Positions 10,401 through 22,400 of a stretch of 64,000 nucleotides of DNA are shown one piece after another. Position 1 is the first letter of the stretch, and each line of letters begins with the position of its first letter. This stretch comes from Zygaena filipendulae (lineage: Eukaryota > Arthropoda > Insecta > Lepidoptera > Zygaenidae). The translations under genes were made by a program, and so were the position numbers. The stretch spans positions 12,598,501 through 12,662,500 of the forward strand of contig OU015655.1 in assembly GCA_907165275.2 (NCBI GenBank), given 5' to 3'. A model generated the notes under the pieces. The model ran no database searches. It worked only from the letters and a program-made list of their open reading frames with translations, and had not been told where the DNA came from.

Positions 10401-13400
10401 ATATTGTTACAGTGCAACGCTATTTTACATCGTGAAAGGTCTGTCGTTCGAGAGGCCCCGGCTCGGTATAAAGCTGAAGCGACGTATTATAACAGCCCTC
10501 TTAAACGGAATGGACGCCCATCTGGGAGACGAGACAATGATGAGGAACGGCTGCCTCACGCTGTGCCAGTTCAAGATACCATCCGACGTTGTGAGTACAC
10601 TACACCATATTTTGGGCAGTCATTGAACTTTATTGCTAGAGGAATAAGATAAAGTCACTGTCAAAAACGTTAACATAATATTCTTCCGATATACAGGATG
10701 GAAACATATTATTTTAGTCAAAATATATGACTTGGCCGTTTCGATACATTCACATGGGCGTTAGGTGAAAAATTTATCCACTGTTCATTACTCAGTTATT
10801 GTAGTAACGAAACGGACAAGCCACATATTTTGACTAAGGTGTAGAGTTTGTTAAGTTAGGCCTTGTAGAGTTAGGGCGTGTAGAGTTAGAAAGCTTGACT
10901 CTACATTAGATCTGATAACTTTTTGACTGTGCGAGTCATAAGGTCTCGTCTTGGCAACATTTTACATGGTAATGTTTTTGGTGGGATCATTTTGACAGCC
11001 AAAGCTCAATAATTGTTAAACACCGTAGCACTTAAGACTTGTATAAAAAAAGTTCCTGCGGGAATTCCGAAACTCACGCGGGTGAAAATAAATATGCGTT
11101 TCGCTCGTACAAGTTTTGTTGCACTATTGGTTTAAAATGTGTAAATTGTTTCATATCGACAAGTTCTTTTTGAATTTCATTCGGCGAGCTACACAGGACT
11201 CGATATAAATCGCTTCATTGGGCGCCAGTTTCGAGATAAAACAATTATTTGCAAATTGGACGTAATTTTTCCAAAAATGTTCACAGTCATACCAATAAAA
11301 TTAGGTACACTGTTAGACAATTGGCTACTTGACAAAAAAAATTTTTTAGTCCGTCGTGTAGATTAGTAAAAAATATTAGACACGTATTTTTTTTTACGTA
11401 CTCAAAAAATAACAGAGATACATTGAGTTAAAAATTTCGCGTGACGTCACAATTCGGTGCGGTTTGTATGGCGCTTATAATGAATATTGACGTCACGAGT
11501 CCCCCACCCTAAACTTTAATGCGCTTTATCTATGTTCATTTTAATTAAATTGAAAAAGCAAAAAATACGTGTCTATTATTTTTTTATTTTCTAACTGACG
11601 GACTAATTAGAATTTTGATATTCATACCTTGGAGAATACCCAATTCTACTAATATTATAAATGTGAAAGTGTGGATGTTTGGATGTTTGTTACTCACTCA
11701 CGCAAAAACGGCTGAGCTGATTTGGATGAAATTTGGCATGCATGTTGTCAGGGGTACAGACATAGGGTACTTTTTATCCCGGAACTCCCGCGGGAACTCC
11801 GAAATTACCGCGGGTGAAACCGCGGGGCACAGCTAGTAATTATATATTGCTACAATCAAGTTTTTAATTATACTAGTTAAAACAAAAAAATGTATGTACT
11901 TACCTCTAAAACAAAAAAAAATTGCATTGATCTCAATTTTGAACCATTGTGGATTGGAACATTTTTGTGTAACTACGTCCAATAGTGCCTGATGCAGTAT
12001 TCAATTTTCAATGTGAAGTATATACCTAGTTTTAAACGCGCATTTTATTAAATGTATTTCAAATGCTGTTTCCGTGTATGTACTATTGCTATGTCAATAA
12101 AGATAGTAAAATCTTTACGTAAAAGAAAACTATTGTCCGTGGAATTCGCTAACTATTAGAGTATTTTTATTAGGTCGAGGACGTTGTAACTGCATTTAAC
12201 ATCGAAGAAAAAAAAAAAGTTTATCGGAACTCGAATTGTCAGGTCAGGACTTCCTGACATTGAGCGTGCAAGAGAAATGTATTGCATTTTTGTGTAAAGA
12301 AAAAAGAAATAAAGAGAATATTTCTTAGATATTTTCTTGGAATCGTGTTACTTCACAAAAATATTCGAATTTAGGTACCTACCTGTGGTACCTACTTAAT
12401 ACTGTTTGACAGCGTCAACTATGATAGTATTTTTTTGGAAACTGACTCGGAAAGACTCATTAAAATAAATACTTATTTGAATAAGTGCCCAAAAGATGTA
12501 CAACTTTTTGTTTCTGTTGTTTATTTTTTATTGTACATTTTTTTTTTTATTTAAATTTCAGTTTCATAGGTCAAGTAGTTTTAGAGATTGCGTGTTTAGT
12601 AATGAGTTAGAAATTTTTTGCTTTTATTTATAGGTACTAATATTATAAAAAGGAAAGATTTGATTTTTTGTTTGTTTGTTTGTTACGATTCTTTCACCAT
12701 TACTATCCCTGAGTGACATAGGCTATATTGTAACCCGGGATTTCCGTGGGAACTCCGAAATTATCGCGGGTTTAACCGTGGGGATTGTTGGAATTATATA
12801 CAAAAATTAATTACAGAGTCGTATTGTACTTGGCTAGTAGTACCAATTCCCCTTCCTACAACCATAAGTATAAAAGTTGTGTGATGTAGCCAATGCTTCC
12901 CTTACTACTCTCCTTTTGTATCAGGATATAGACGTGTGTAACTCAAGTGTGAATGAGCAAATAAATATGTATAATCTTTGTTCAGTCTAAACGTTTTCTT
13001 TCTTTCACATAACCAATTTCAATAGGGATCAGGTAGTAGATATATGATATATACCTACAAGATTTAGATATCGATCGCTTGTTTGGCCGACAGCTGTTTG
13101 AGTACGAGCGCGTAGTGCAGCTACTGCTGAACGGCGTCAACCACATCCATCAAGAGGGTTTCGTTCAGCGCATCGCCATATACCTGCTCAATTCGCTCGC
13201 TTGTCAAGTGGACGGCTGGCAAAAGCGTTACTTGGGCAACTATGGAGCTATTAACGTAAGTACACCTAGTTTCACCGTCACTATACGGTTGTCTATCTTG
13301 TGTATCATCCTCCATCACCTTAAGGCCTTAAGTCTTTAAAGACTCTGCTGAAAACAAGCGCTGCCGGCTGCCGCATTCTGTGCGACAGTATATGCTGAGT

Positions 13401-16400
13401 CGGCGTCAGGCTCGGCATCGCAGCAAATACTAAACAATCCCTTCTTTTTAATTGCTAAGTTTCCTGTATTTTGTGGAAAATTGCTAGGTACTTGTTGTAA
13501 TGCTAAATAAAGATAATCTCTTACGGCCGCACTCAGAGTCGACTTTAATGATTACTTAGTTATAGATTTTTAAAACTAAACTGCCGCAATCAGAGACGTT
13601 AAGTAAATTAATGTTGATTGGCATTTAACGAGATGTAACTTAATTAGTTAAACGTCAATTAACATTAATTTATTGAATTGGTCTGATTGCGACAGTTTTG
13701 TCTTAAAAATCTATACTTAACTAAGTAATCATTAAAGTCGACTCTGAGTCTAGGCGGTTAGTCTAATCTTTAAATAACTTCAATGTTGGGTTTTTGAGTG
13801 TAAATCTGCGAAAGCTTAGACAGTTTCGGTTTAAATTTACAACACTGTGGTACGGTCAGCTGCTGAAATGTACAGTTTTAACTGTCATTGAACCTTATTG
13901 TAACAGTAAAAGAGTTCAATAATTGAACAGAATGTATACATATTGCTACTGGTGACTGTACATAATTACTTTGTAGTTTGAGTGTGTGTTTATCCGTTGC
14001 TCGTTGGTGCAGCTAGTATATTTACATATTTAAAATATAACATGTTCCCTTATATAAAGTTGATCCCGAATCTCCACATGGCGGGTTTACATTTATTGTA
14101 TTTAGGTATGCAGTGCGAATGTTTAATTTGCTGTATGGTGTATGTGTCTAGTGTCTACGGCTTAGATCCACATTAGTAAATTTTATTAAAAGATAGCAAA
14201 ATATCAATGAAAGAACCGTCGTTTTTCAAATAGAATTTTTATTATGACAAAAGAAGCACGTGAAAGTTTAATACAGTTACTCATCTTTATAAATAAAAAT
14301 GAATGTTTGTATGTCTGTCCTCTATGCGTTTCTAAACTATTGGTCCGATTGTGATGAAACTTTGGCGGGTTGTTCTGCATGCGTCCGCAAAGGTTACTGA
14401 TATAAAGAGATCCTGCGGGAATTCCGAAACTTACTCGGATGAAACCGCGGGGCCCAGCTAGTCTATAGTATATATAAAAATGAATCCCTATTTCCCTTGG
14501 TAACGGGCATTACGCGTGAACGGCTGGACCAATTTTGCTAATAATTTTTTGTCGTGTTTGTTATTGTAAGGAGAAGAAGATAAAATTAAGTTTGGAGTTC
14601 CTCCGGGAAACCCGAATCATCGAAACGGTTAAACCGATTATGACGGAACTTTCACTGCTAATTAGCTGATGAAATAAGGAGTAAATTAGACTACTTTGGT
14701 GTTCCTGCGGGAATTCCGAAACTCACGCGGGTGAAACCGCGGGGCACAGCTAGTGACAATGTAAACTTTGGTTTCTGACAATATGCACCTTATTTGTTAG
14801 CTATATGTATGTATTTTTATAATGATTGCAACATGCGATGTATATAATGTGTTGAAATGTACCAAAAATTTACTCTGCGTTGCAATCAGTTGCAATGCAA
14901 TGTATTATAAACTGCTAAAGATTATATAAAATTATAAAACAGTATTTTCTTAAAAATGAGACATCGTAGTTAGTTTGCCGTTCACCATTGCTTCCCAGAA
15001 TTTTATCCCTATAACCCACGCTATGTGATGGAGCCATAATACACGTGTCTTTTTTCTACATCAATGGCTTCAATTCTGCGCTAAGACAAATTATTTTAAC
15101 CAGAAGTTTGAGTTGTACCGTTTTAGTTTTTATCAAAACCGGCCCCGAGAGTCCTTTGAATATTTTTTTTACTATTCTTCGTGGTTTCAAATTATATTTA
15201 TTCATATATTTCAGGCAAAATAAAAAAAAACTTGAAAAAAATTCACCCTGTATACATTTTTGAACGCGTGCACAGCAATACAATACACGTACAGTTTCAT
15301 TGCAATCACGCGAACGATATATGAGCGTATAAAGGACAAAAAAAACATTCAATGGGATATTACGTGCTGAAGCGATTATGTTTCATGAAGCTTTATTGAT
15401 CGTAAGCATTTAACAGTTATACGCGCAGCTACAGCATTTAAGTGCATTCAAATCCGCTTTGCGAAGTATTCAGTGCGATTAACTATTCAAAATGCATTAA
15501 TTATATTCTGAAACGACAACTCTCATACATAGAGTAGGTATTGCTAATAATTTAATGTGAAAGGAATATTAAATTTTCACCCGCCAATGGTGGCGAAATT
15601 GCGGTTCGCACGGGAAAATCTATACATATAAATAAAATGTGTCTGTTTGTGATTAAAAATTAACAGCTTTTCAATAAATGCACATTATAGAAGTATATGC
15701 GGTAGTTACATGAAAAAAATCTACTTTTAAATTTTTATCTATCTGTCTGTTTGTTCCGTCTATTCTCTAAAACGGCTAGACCGATTTTAACGGGACTTTC
15801 ACTGGAAGATAGCTGATGTTATAAGGAGTAACTAAGGCTATTTTTATTTTAGAAAAAAAAAATCCTGTGGGGATTCCGGAACTCACGTGAGTTAAACCGC
15901 GGGGCGCAACTATAAATAATAATAAGCAAGCAAGTACTGAACTCAGATTCGGATTGTGAAAATTAGAATTATTATTGGAATATTGGCTCTACCGCTTGTA
16001 AGCAACCATTTTGTAACTAATATGTAGTTGCGATAGTTATGCAGTATGTCTGTTTACTAGAATTAGTCACTAAGCGAGTAGCTTCATGACTCTTAGCAAT
16101 AAGCGAAGCTCTTTGTAGTGTGGCCTCAGCCTGAGCAACTCTACAATATCCTGGGAGGCGACTGGCACTTAAGTATTGTGTATTTAGTAATACCAGTTAC
16201 GGCCGAACTCAGAGTCGTTTTAAAGATTACTTAATTTTAGGTAAAGATTTTTAAAACAAAACTGCCGCACTCAGAGACGATATTTAAATTAAAGTTAATT
16301 ACCATTTAACTAAATTTAGCTGTGGCCTCCTTCTTATGTTGCCTACCATTTGTTTTGCCGCCGCCGCCGCCGCCACCGCTGCCGCCGTGGCTGTGGCGCC

Positions 16401-19400
16401 GCCCTTAGAGTTAAACACATTGCGAACAAAACTTCGAGAAATCTTCGGTTTATTTTAATTTTGTTATAATTAATGCTGCAGTGCAATCACAATGCGAACT
16501 TATGCAAGATACGAGTATTATGTTTTTTTTTGTATTTTCTTATTATGTAACTTGTTTTTATTATCTAATACATGATTAGAACGAAACTGTAATTTAGAGA
16601 CGTGGCTCTGTATAATGAAGACTAGTAGATCTCTCGCGGTTTCACTCGCGTTAATTTCGGAGATCCCGTGGGATTTCCGGGATAGGAAGTACCGTAGGTC
16701 ACTCAGGAATACTAGCTTCCTGCAAGTAGAAGAAGAAGAAGAATAAAATACATTTATTTCAGCACAACACACAAGAAAAAGAAACAAACATTAACAGTGC
16801 CTAATCTAAAGAGACATAGATAATATCTCTTGCATGCTCTGTAAACGAATTTGTAAATCGGTTAAGTAGTTTTTGGACTTTTCCATAACAAATAAACATG
16901 CATACAAAAAATCTATTCTTTTCTCTACATAATATTAGTGTAGAGTATAGATATTTAAAAAAACAATACAGGGTCAAGAGTAAAATCTAAAACAGTGTAC
17001 TTTTTGTTGTACTAGATAAATAATTGAACGTAACTCTTGTATTTGCCTAAACCTTACGTATTATAAAATAAAGTCCTCCACCACGTCTGTCTGTCTGTTC
17101 GCGATAAACTCAAACTACTGACTACACATAATTTTTTTAATCTATGGAACACCTTTTGTTGTTTTAGATGTTTGCATTCAATACATAAAAATGTAATACT
17201 AACGTCTTTAATATTTTTTATATAATATAATATTCACTTTTATCCATTCCTATACTATTCATTCGATTGCGATGAAACTATGGTATATAATGATGCGCTC
17301 GCGCCTGCGAAGTTTTCTTACAAAAAAGATATAGCTAGTACCGCTAGTTTATAATATAACCTTCCATGTCTATAATATTGAAATTTGTGTTGATTGCATA
17401 CAATGATTACCAACTTACTAACTTGATAAATTACTTTCATGAAAATATTGAAACGAAAGCTTTCATGCATGTATTTTGCGGCAGCGTAATTTTTTTATAT
17501 ATTCAGTTTATTTAGATGCTGCAAGCGAATACATTCTTCCAAGGCCGGCGAAATACAAATTATCACGTAGAACTAACTTACAAACATACAAACATACAAT
17601 TAGCCAATAAGCATTCATTCTGACTGCGAGTAGTAACTAGTAGGTAAATAAATAAATTGAAAAGGAATCATAAGAATACCATAATACTTACTATTTATGT
17701 ATAATGCGAATGTTTTTAGTATCATGAATATTTCATAAAAAATGTAAAATAGTAAGTGTATGCCAATAATTTGAACAAAATAAAGTTAAACAGTTCCCTT
17801 TGTTGTAGGGACCAGTCTTATGCAGGGCCTACATAAGCGACACTAACGGCACCAAAATCATAAAATTTTCTATAAGAAAAGATATATAAGAAATAGGGTA
17901 AACACTTTTTTCACGATAAATCTGCAGTATTCTAACATATTTAACATAAGTTTCCTCGATAACAGCCCAGTAGTGGCAGTTTTGGCACGTTTTATTTGAT
18001 AAATACAAAAGCTTATTGAGTAAAATCTGCATCTGAATAAGGTCACAAAGATTCTTTTACAAAATTAAGGCGCTTAAATTAATTTCAAAAGGCGGAATTT
18101 ATACGCGAACACGACCATAGTAATGGAAAGGTTTATGTGGCTCCGGAATTTAAGATTTTATGATCCTACTAATATTTTAAATGTGAAAATGTTTGGATGT
18201 TTGTTACTCAATCACGCAAAACCGGCTGAACGAATTCGGATGACATTCGGCATGCACGTTGTCAGGGGTACAGAGAAGGACATAGGGTACTTTTTATCCC
18301 GGAATTCCCGCGGGAACTCCGAAATTACCGTGGTTGAAACCGCGGGGCACAGGTAGTAAATAATAATTCCAAATCGTTTTTAATTTATTTGCATTGATGT
18401 AAAAAAATTTTACGTCATATAAGTATAACAATGTGCGAACGTAATTAATTATAATAATTATGTATTTACATTTAGCATTACGTATTTAATAAATATTAGA
18501 AGTAAGAACATGCGCTACGCTGGGAGCTGTGCCCATTAAGTTTTCCGAACTGAATCTTTGACTATTGCTACTGTTGTTGTGTGTTTCTCGACTTTTAACT
18601 GATTCATTTCTTTAAACGTGAATTGATTAAACAAATTAGGGTAAGAGCGAATGTTATCGGTTTTAATAAGGCTATGCTGTTAGTACAATTTACCAGCTGA
18701 AATGTATGTAATAAGAGATAGTTCGTGTCATTAAAATATAAATAAATGCATACCTATAAGGCAAGAATGTTGTGGTAGATAAAAGCAATACAGAAATTTT
18801 ACAGATAAGGGCATGTGTATAGGTATCATCACAGAACAGTAAATAATACATAGATAGAAGGCACATTAACTAAGTTTAGTATGAAAACAGATGAAAACCA
18901 GTGTCGGCCGGTAGATTTTCGCACACAAAACTATTCATCACGCACTAAACGTAAAGAAATGTATTAAACGCTTTATAATTATCTTTTTACTTGTCACAGT
19001 TTTGGGAATATTGTAGCGACTATATTTGGGATGGCAGCAAAAGAAGTTTTGATCAAGTTAGAGCATCTGCTCTAACTTCCTTTGCAACGGTAGCGCGCGT
19101 GCCCCGCCTACATGTCCTGTCTAGTTAATTTATTCGCTCTGTGGGTATCATACACATGTCCTTATCCAGGCAGGCTAGTGGCTATACTCATCTCATGATG
19201 AGTATCACATTTATTGTTTTGTTGAATTGTAATACGAACTTTTACTAGTATTGTATGCGTTAACACATTCCAGTAGGTACCATGCTGCATCTTGTGTAGA
19301 TCCTTAATTGCTTTTTGTTCTATGTCTTTGCGTTTTATTAGTTGCGCAGCCTTCAATTATAAAGTACTAGTACTGTTACCCGCGGTTTCACTCGTTTAAA

Positions 19401-22400
19401 TTTCGGAGTTCCTGCGGGAATTCCGGGACAAAAGTACCCTATGTCATTCTCTGTACCCCTGACATTGTGTATGCAACATTTCATGATGGTCGGTTGAGCC
19501 GTTAAGGCGTGAAAGCGTAACAGGCAGACAGACAGACAAATAGAGTTACTTTCGCATTTATAATATTAGTAGAGATGTTGGCAGCCTAATTTGTCAGTTG
19601 GTCAAACGCAAATACTTATTATCATAATCAAGTAGTCTCCATTTCACACCCCTATTCTTTGATCGCCAAATTAATTTGATATATCTATTATACCATATTA
19701 TATCTCTACATGCATCTCGCACACAACTCACTCTATAATATTTATGGCGAATTTAACTGATATTTAAAAAAAATTTAGCCAATTTGCACACTTGCAAAAC
19801 ACTATCATATCAAATATTCTTTATTGGAATAAAAATACATAGAGAAGTAACGAAAACAGACAACAAGGGCAGCTTTATTTTTAATAGCAATTTTACTGAA
19901 ACTTTATCTATACTAATTAAAGTTTGTGAGGTTGTAGGGGGTAATTTCTGGATTAACTGAACCGATTTTGTAAATACTTTTACCAATAGAAAGGTTTCAC
20001 CCGCGTAAAAGTTGGAGTTCCTGCAAAAAATCGCGACTAAACAATATCATAACATTACCCCTGACAATGTTTATGCAAAATATCATGATGAGCAGTTAAG
20101 TAGTTAAGGAGTGAAAGTGTAAAAACTTACATTTTCGCTTTTATAATAATAGTTGCTCATAAAACATGTCGTGTCGTTACAGAAAATGTTGAACTTGATA
20201 TCGGACCGACTCGAGCGGGACGTCTGCGACGACGTACTGGAAGTCGCCTGGTCGACGATGTGGAATGTCACCGATGAAACCCCGCAGAATTGCCTGCGGT
20301 TCCTGGAGAGCAAGGGCATGGAGTACTTTCTGCGCTGTCTCAACGTGAGTCCTGACATTGTCGATCAGCGCCACCTGGCACCAAACTAAGCAGACTGGCT
20401 TGTAGTGTGCGTACCAGACAACCGATATAATAATAACAATAGTAGAGCTTGTCCAAACTAAAATGACGCGCCCCTCCTTCGGGTATACGCACAGGCACAA
20501 CCGTATATACCACCGTATAACCAATACCGATACGACACATATAAATCTGGTCTGTCTATTCATCACAAGTGCGCAATACTGTCGCCGCACTCACACTGTT
20601 AAAGAGATACCAATACATCATCTCGCACATCTAAAACTGCTAATTGGACGCAGATAAGCCATAACATGTTAACCCACAAAATTAAGTTACTGATTCAGAA
20701 CGATTTATTGAGATTTAGGGAACGTTTTTTAATTATGTGTTTACCTTATTACATTGCTTAAGTATGTAACTAAATATTAAACATAAAAAATGTTGATACA
20801 AAATTGCGCTCCTACTTTTAAAACGCGATTTACTCAAAATTTCTCCAGTGTGGGTTAACCCACTATTGCGTATCTATGTCCAATTAGTAGTAACTGGTAG
20901 TGGGGTGTGTCATTTTAGTTTAGACGAGCTATACCATAATTTTGTAACAAAGATCTGTTTGCCCGATCCCACACTAAGCTATAAGTTTGTGTTGTGGGAA
21001 CCGAGCAAAGTTGGTGTATGTATGAGAGCCGCAAAAGTGATAGTTCTGACTTGTGTCAATGTTTTCTTATTTATTACTAGCTGTCCCCCGCGGTTTCAGC
21101 CGCGGTAATTTCGGAGTTCCTGTGGGAATTTCGGGATAAAAAGTACCCTATGTCACTCAGGACTCCCGTAGCGTCCTATAAGTGAAAGAATTTTCAAAAT
21201 CGGTTCAGTAGATCCAGATTAGCCCCTACAGCGTCACAATTTACAAAATTTATAATAATAATAATTATAGTATAGACTAGCTGGTGCCCGCGGTTTCACT
21301 CGCGTGAATTTTCGACCCTTGCAATGATAGTAATGACGTCAGATTTTCTCACTCTTTTAAAACGTAGTGGTTATATACTCTTTAGTCTCAAAGAAAATAT
21401 AATCACATCATCTGTCTCTCCAAGTCTTAAAACTGTCACTTCGCGAAAAATCTATTCAAAAGAAAAAAATGCACATCTCTAAAAAGGTTTTATCATGTTC
21501 GTTATGCAACATTATATCGAAGGTTTCGACCATGGCATTGCGCTGAAGTCTAACTGATGATAAATTTTTTCCCCTATGTCCTATTTCGATGGAACATAGC
21601 CTATATGTTGCTCCAGACTTAGCTTAATCTACTACTGAAAACTGCATGATAACCCATTCCGTAGATGCGGAGATTATCGCGAACAAACAGACAGACAGAC
21701 AGACAGAAAATAATTTTAAAAACTTATTTTTGGGGCTTGGTTCTTTTATTACCCCTCTCAATTTTAGGTAAAAATATTCAATGTACAGAATCGCGGATTC
21801 TACTCTTTTATTATAGTATAGAAGATATGCATTAAGCGATGCAGATTGCAAAGCTCAATTTAAAGCTTTGTAATACCTTCAAAACTGACGTAATAACACA
21901 CACATGCACACGTTTGCATGCGCAGAAATTTCCCGACAAGGAGGAGTTGTTGCGCAACATGATGGGGCTGCTGGGTAACGTGGCGGAGGTGTTCGCCCTG
22001 CGCTCGCGGCTCATGGACTCGCTGTTCCTGTCTGTCTTCTACGAGCTGCTGGACTCCTCCAGCGATGGCATCGAGGTAATAAAATCGGGGAGGGCGTCAC
22101 GCCAGACAGGCACATCACAGGGCCGTCGATTATTATCACACTGGCCGAAAAGGATTATAATTCGTAATTTCGTTTAAAAAAGAAATCGAAAGATCGACTT
22201 TGAATGTAACGTTGTTTAACTGCGGGGGGCATGAGGGGTTATATAGGATCACTAAACTCACAGAACAGAAAATAATAGATAGAAGAGACATTATTAGACT
22301 TAGTTTAGTATGAAAAGAGATGAAAACCAGTGTCGCCGGGTGATTTTCGCACACAAAACTATTCATCATGCACTAAAACATTCATCAAAGTAAATAAATG

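Larger units (their letters stand above)
10591..13093 (+). other. zer-1 intron 3
   Basis: Donor GTGAGT, acceptor 'ggccgacag'. It contains a 124-bp fold-back (10714-10837), a remnant of the common repeat near 11045-11090, a CRE-bearing MITE (11318-11646) and common repeats at 11638-11836 and 12630-12785. The remainder is AT-rich without visible features. Confidence 0.55.
13256..20182 (+). other. zer-1 intron 4 (6.9 kb)
   Basis: The largest intron of the gene. Dispersed repeats seen: the MITE at 13523-13760; common repeats at 14285-14464, 14465-14755, 15620-15912, 16628-16910, 18165-18358 and 19370-19575; element fragments at 16015-16145 and 16195-16340; a GCC run at 16358-16390; a 300-bp repeat at 18825-19135. 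The stretches 13760-14280, 14760-15610 and 17350-18160 show nothing I can identify. Confidence 0.6.
20345..21925 (+). other. zer-1 intron 5
   Basis: Contains a TIR element with another TIR element nested in it (20441-20936), a common repeat (21077-21265) and a second, longer retroposon fragment (21285-21810). Confidence 0.6.

Noticed and set aside
13062..13093. Earlier acceptors for zer-1 exon 4 (AG at 13060-13061 and 13066-13067)
   Set aside because: Both give a phase-2 join onto a phase-0 donor and add residues not seen in the family; AG at 13092-13093 restores SDV-LFEYERVV in frame.
16358..16390. Alanine-repeat coding exon
   Set aside because: A GCC microsatellite with no open exon context or splice sites.
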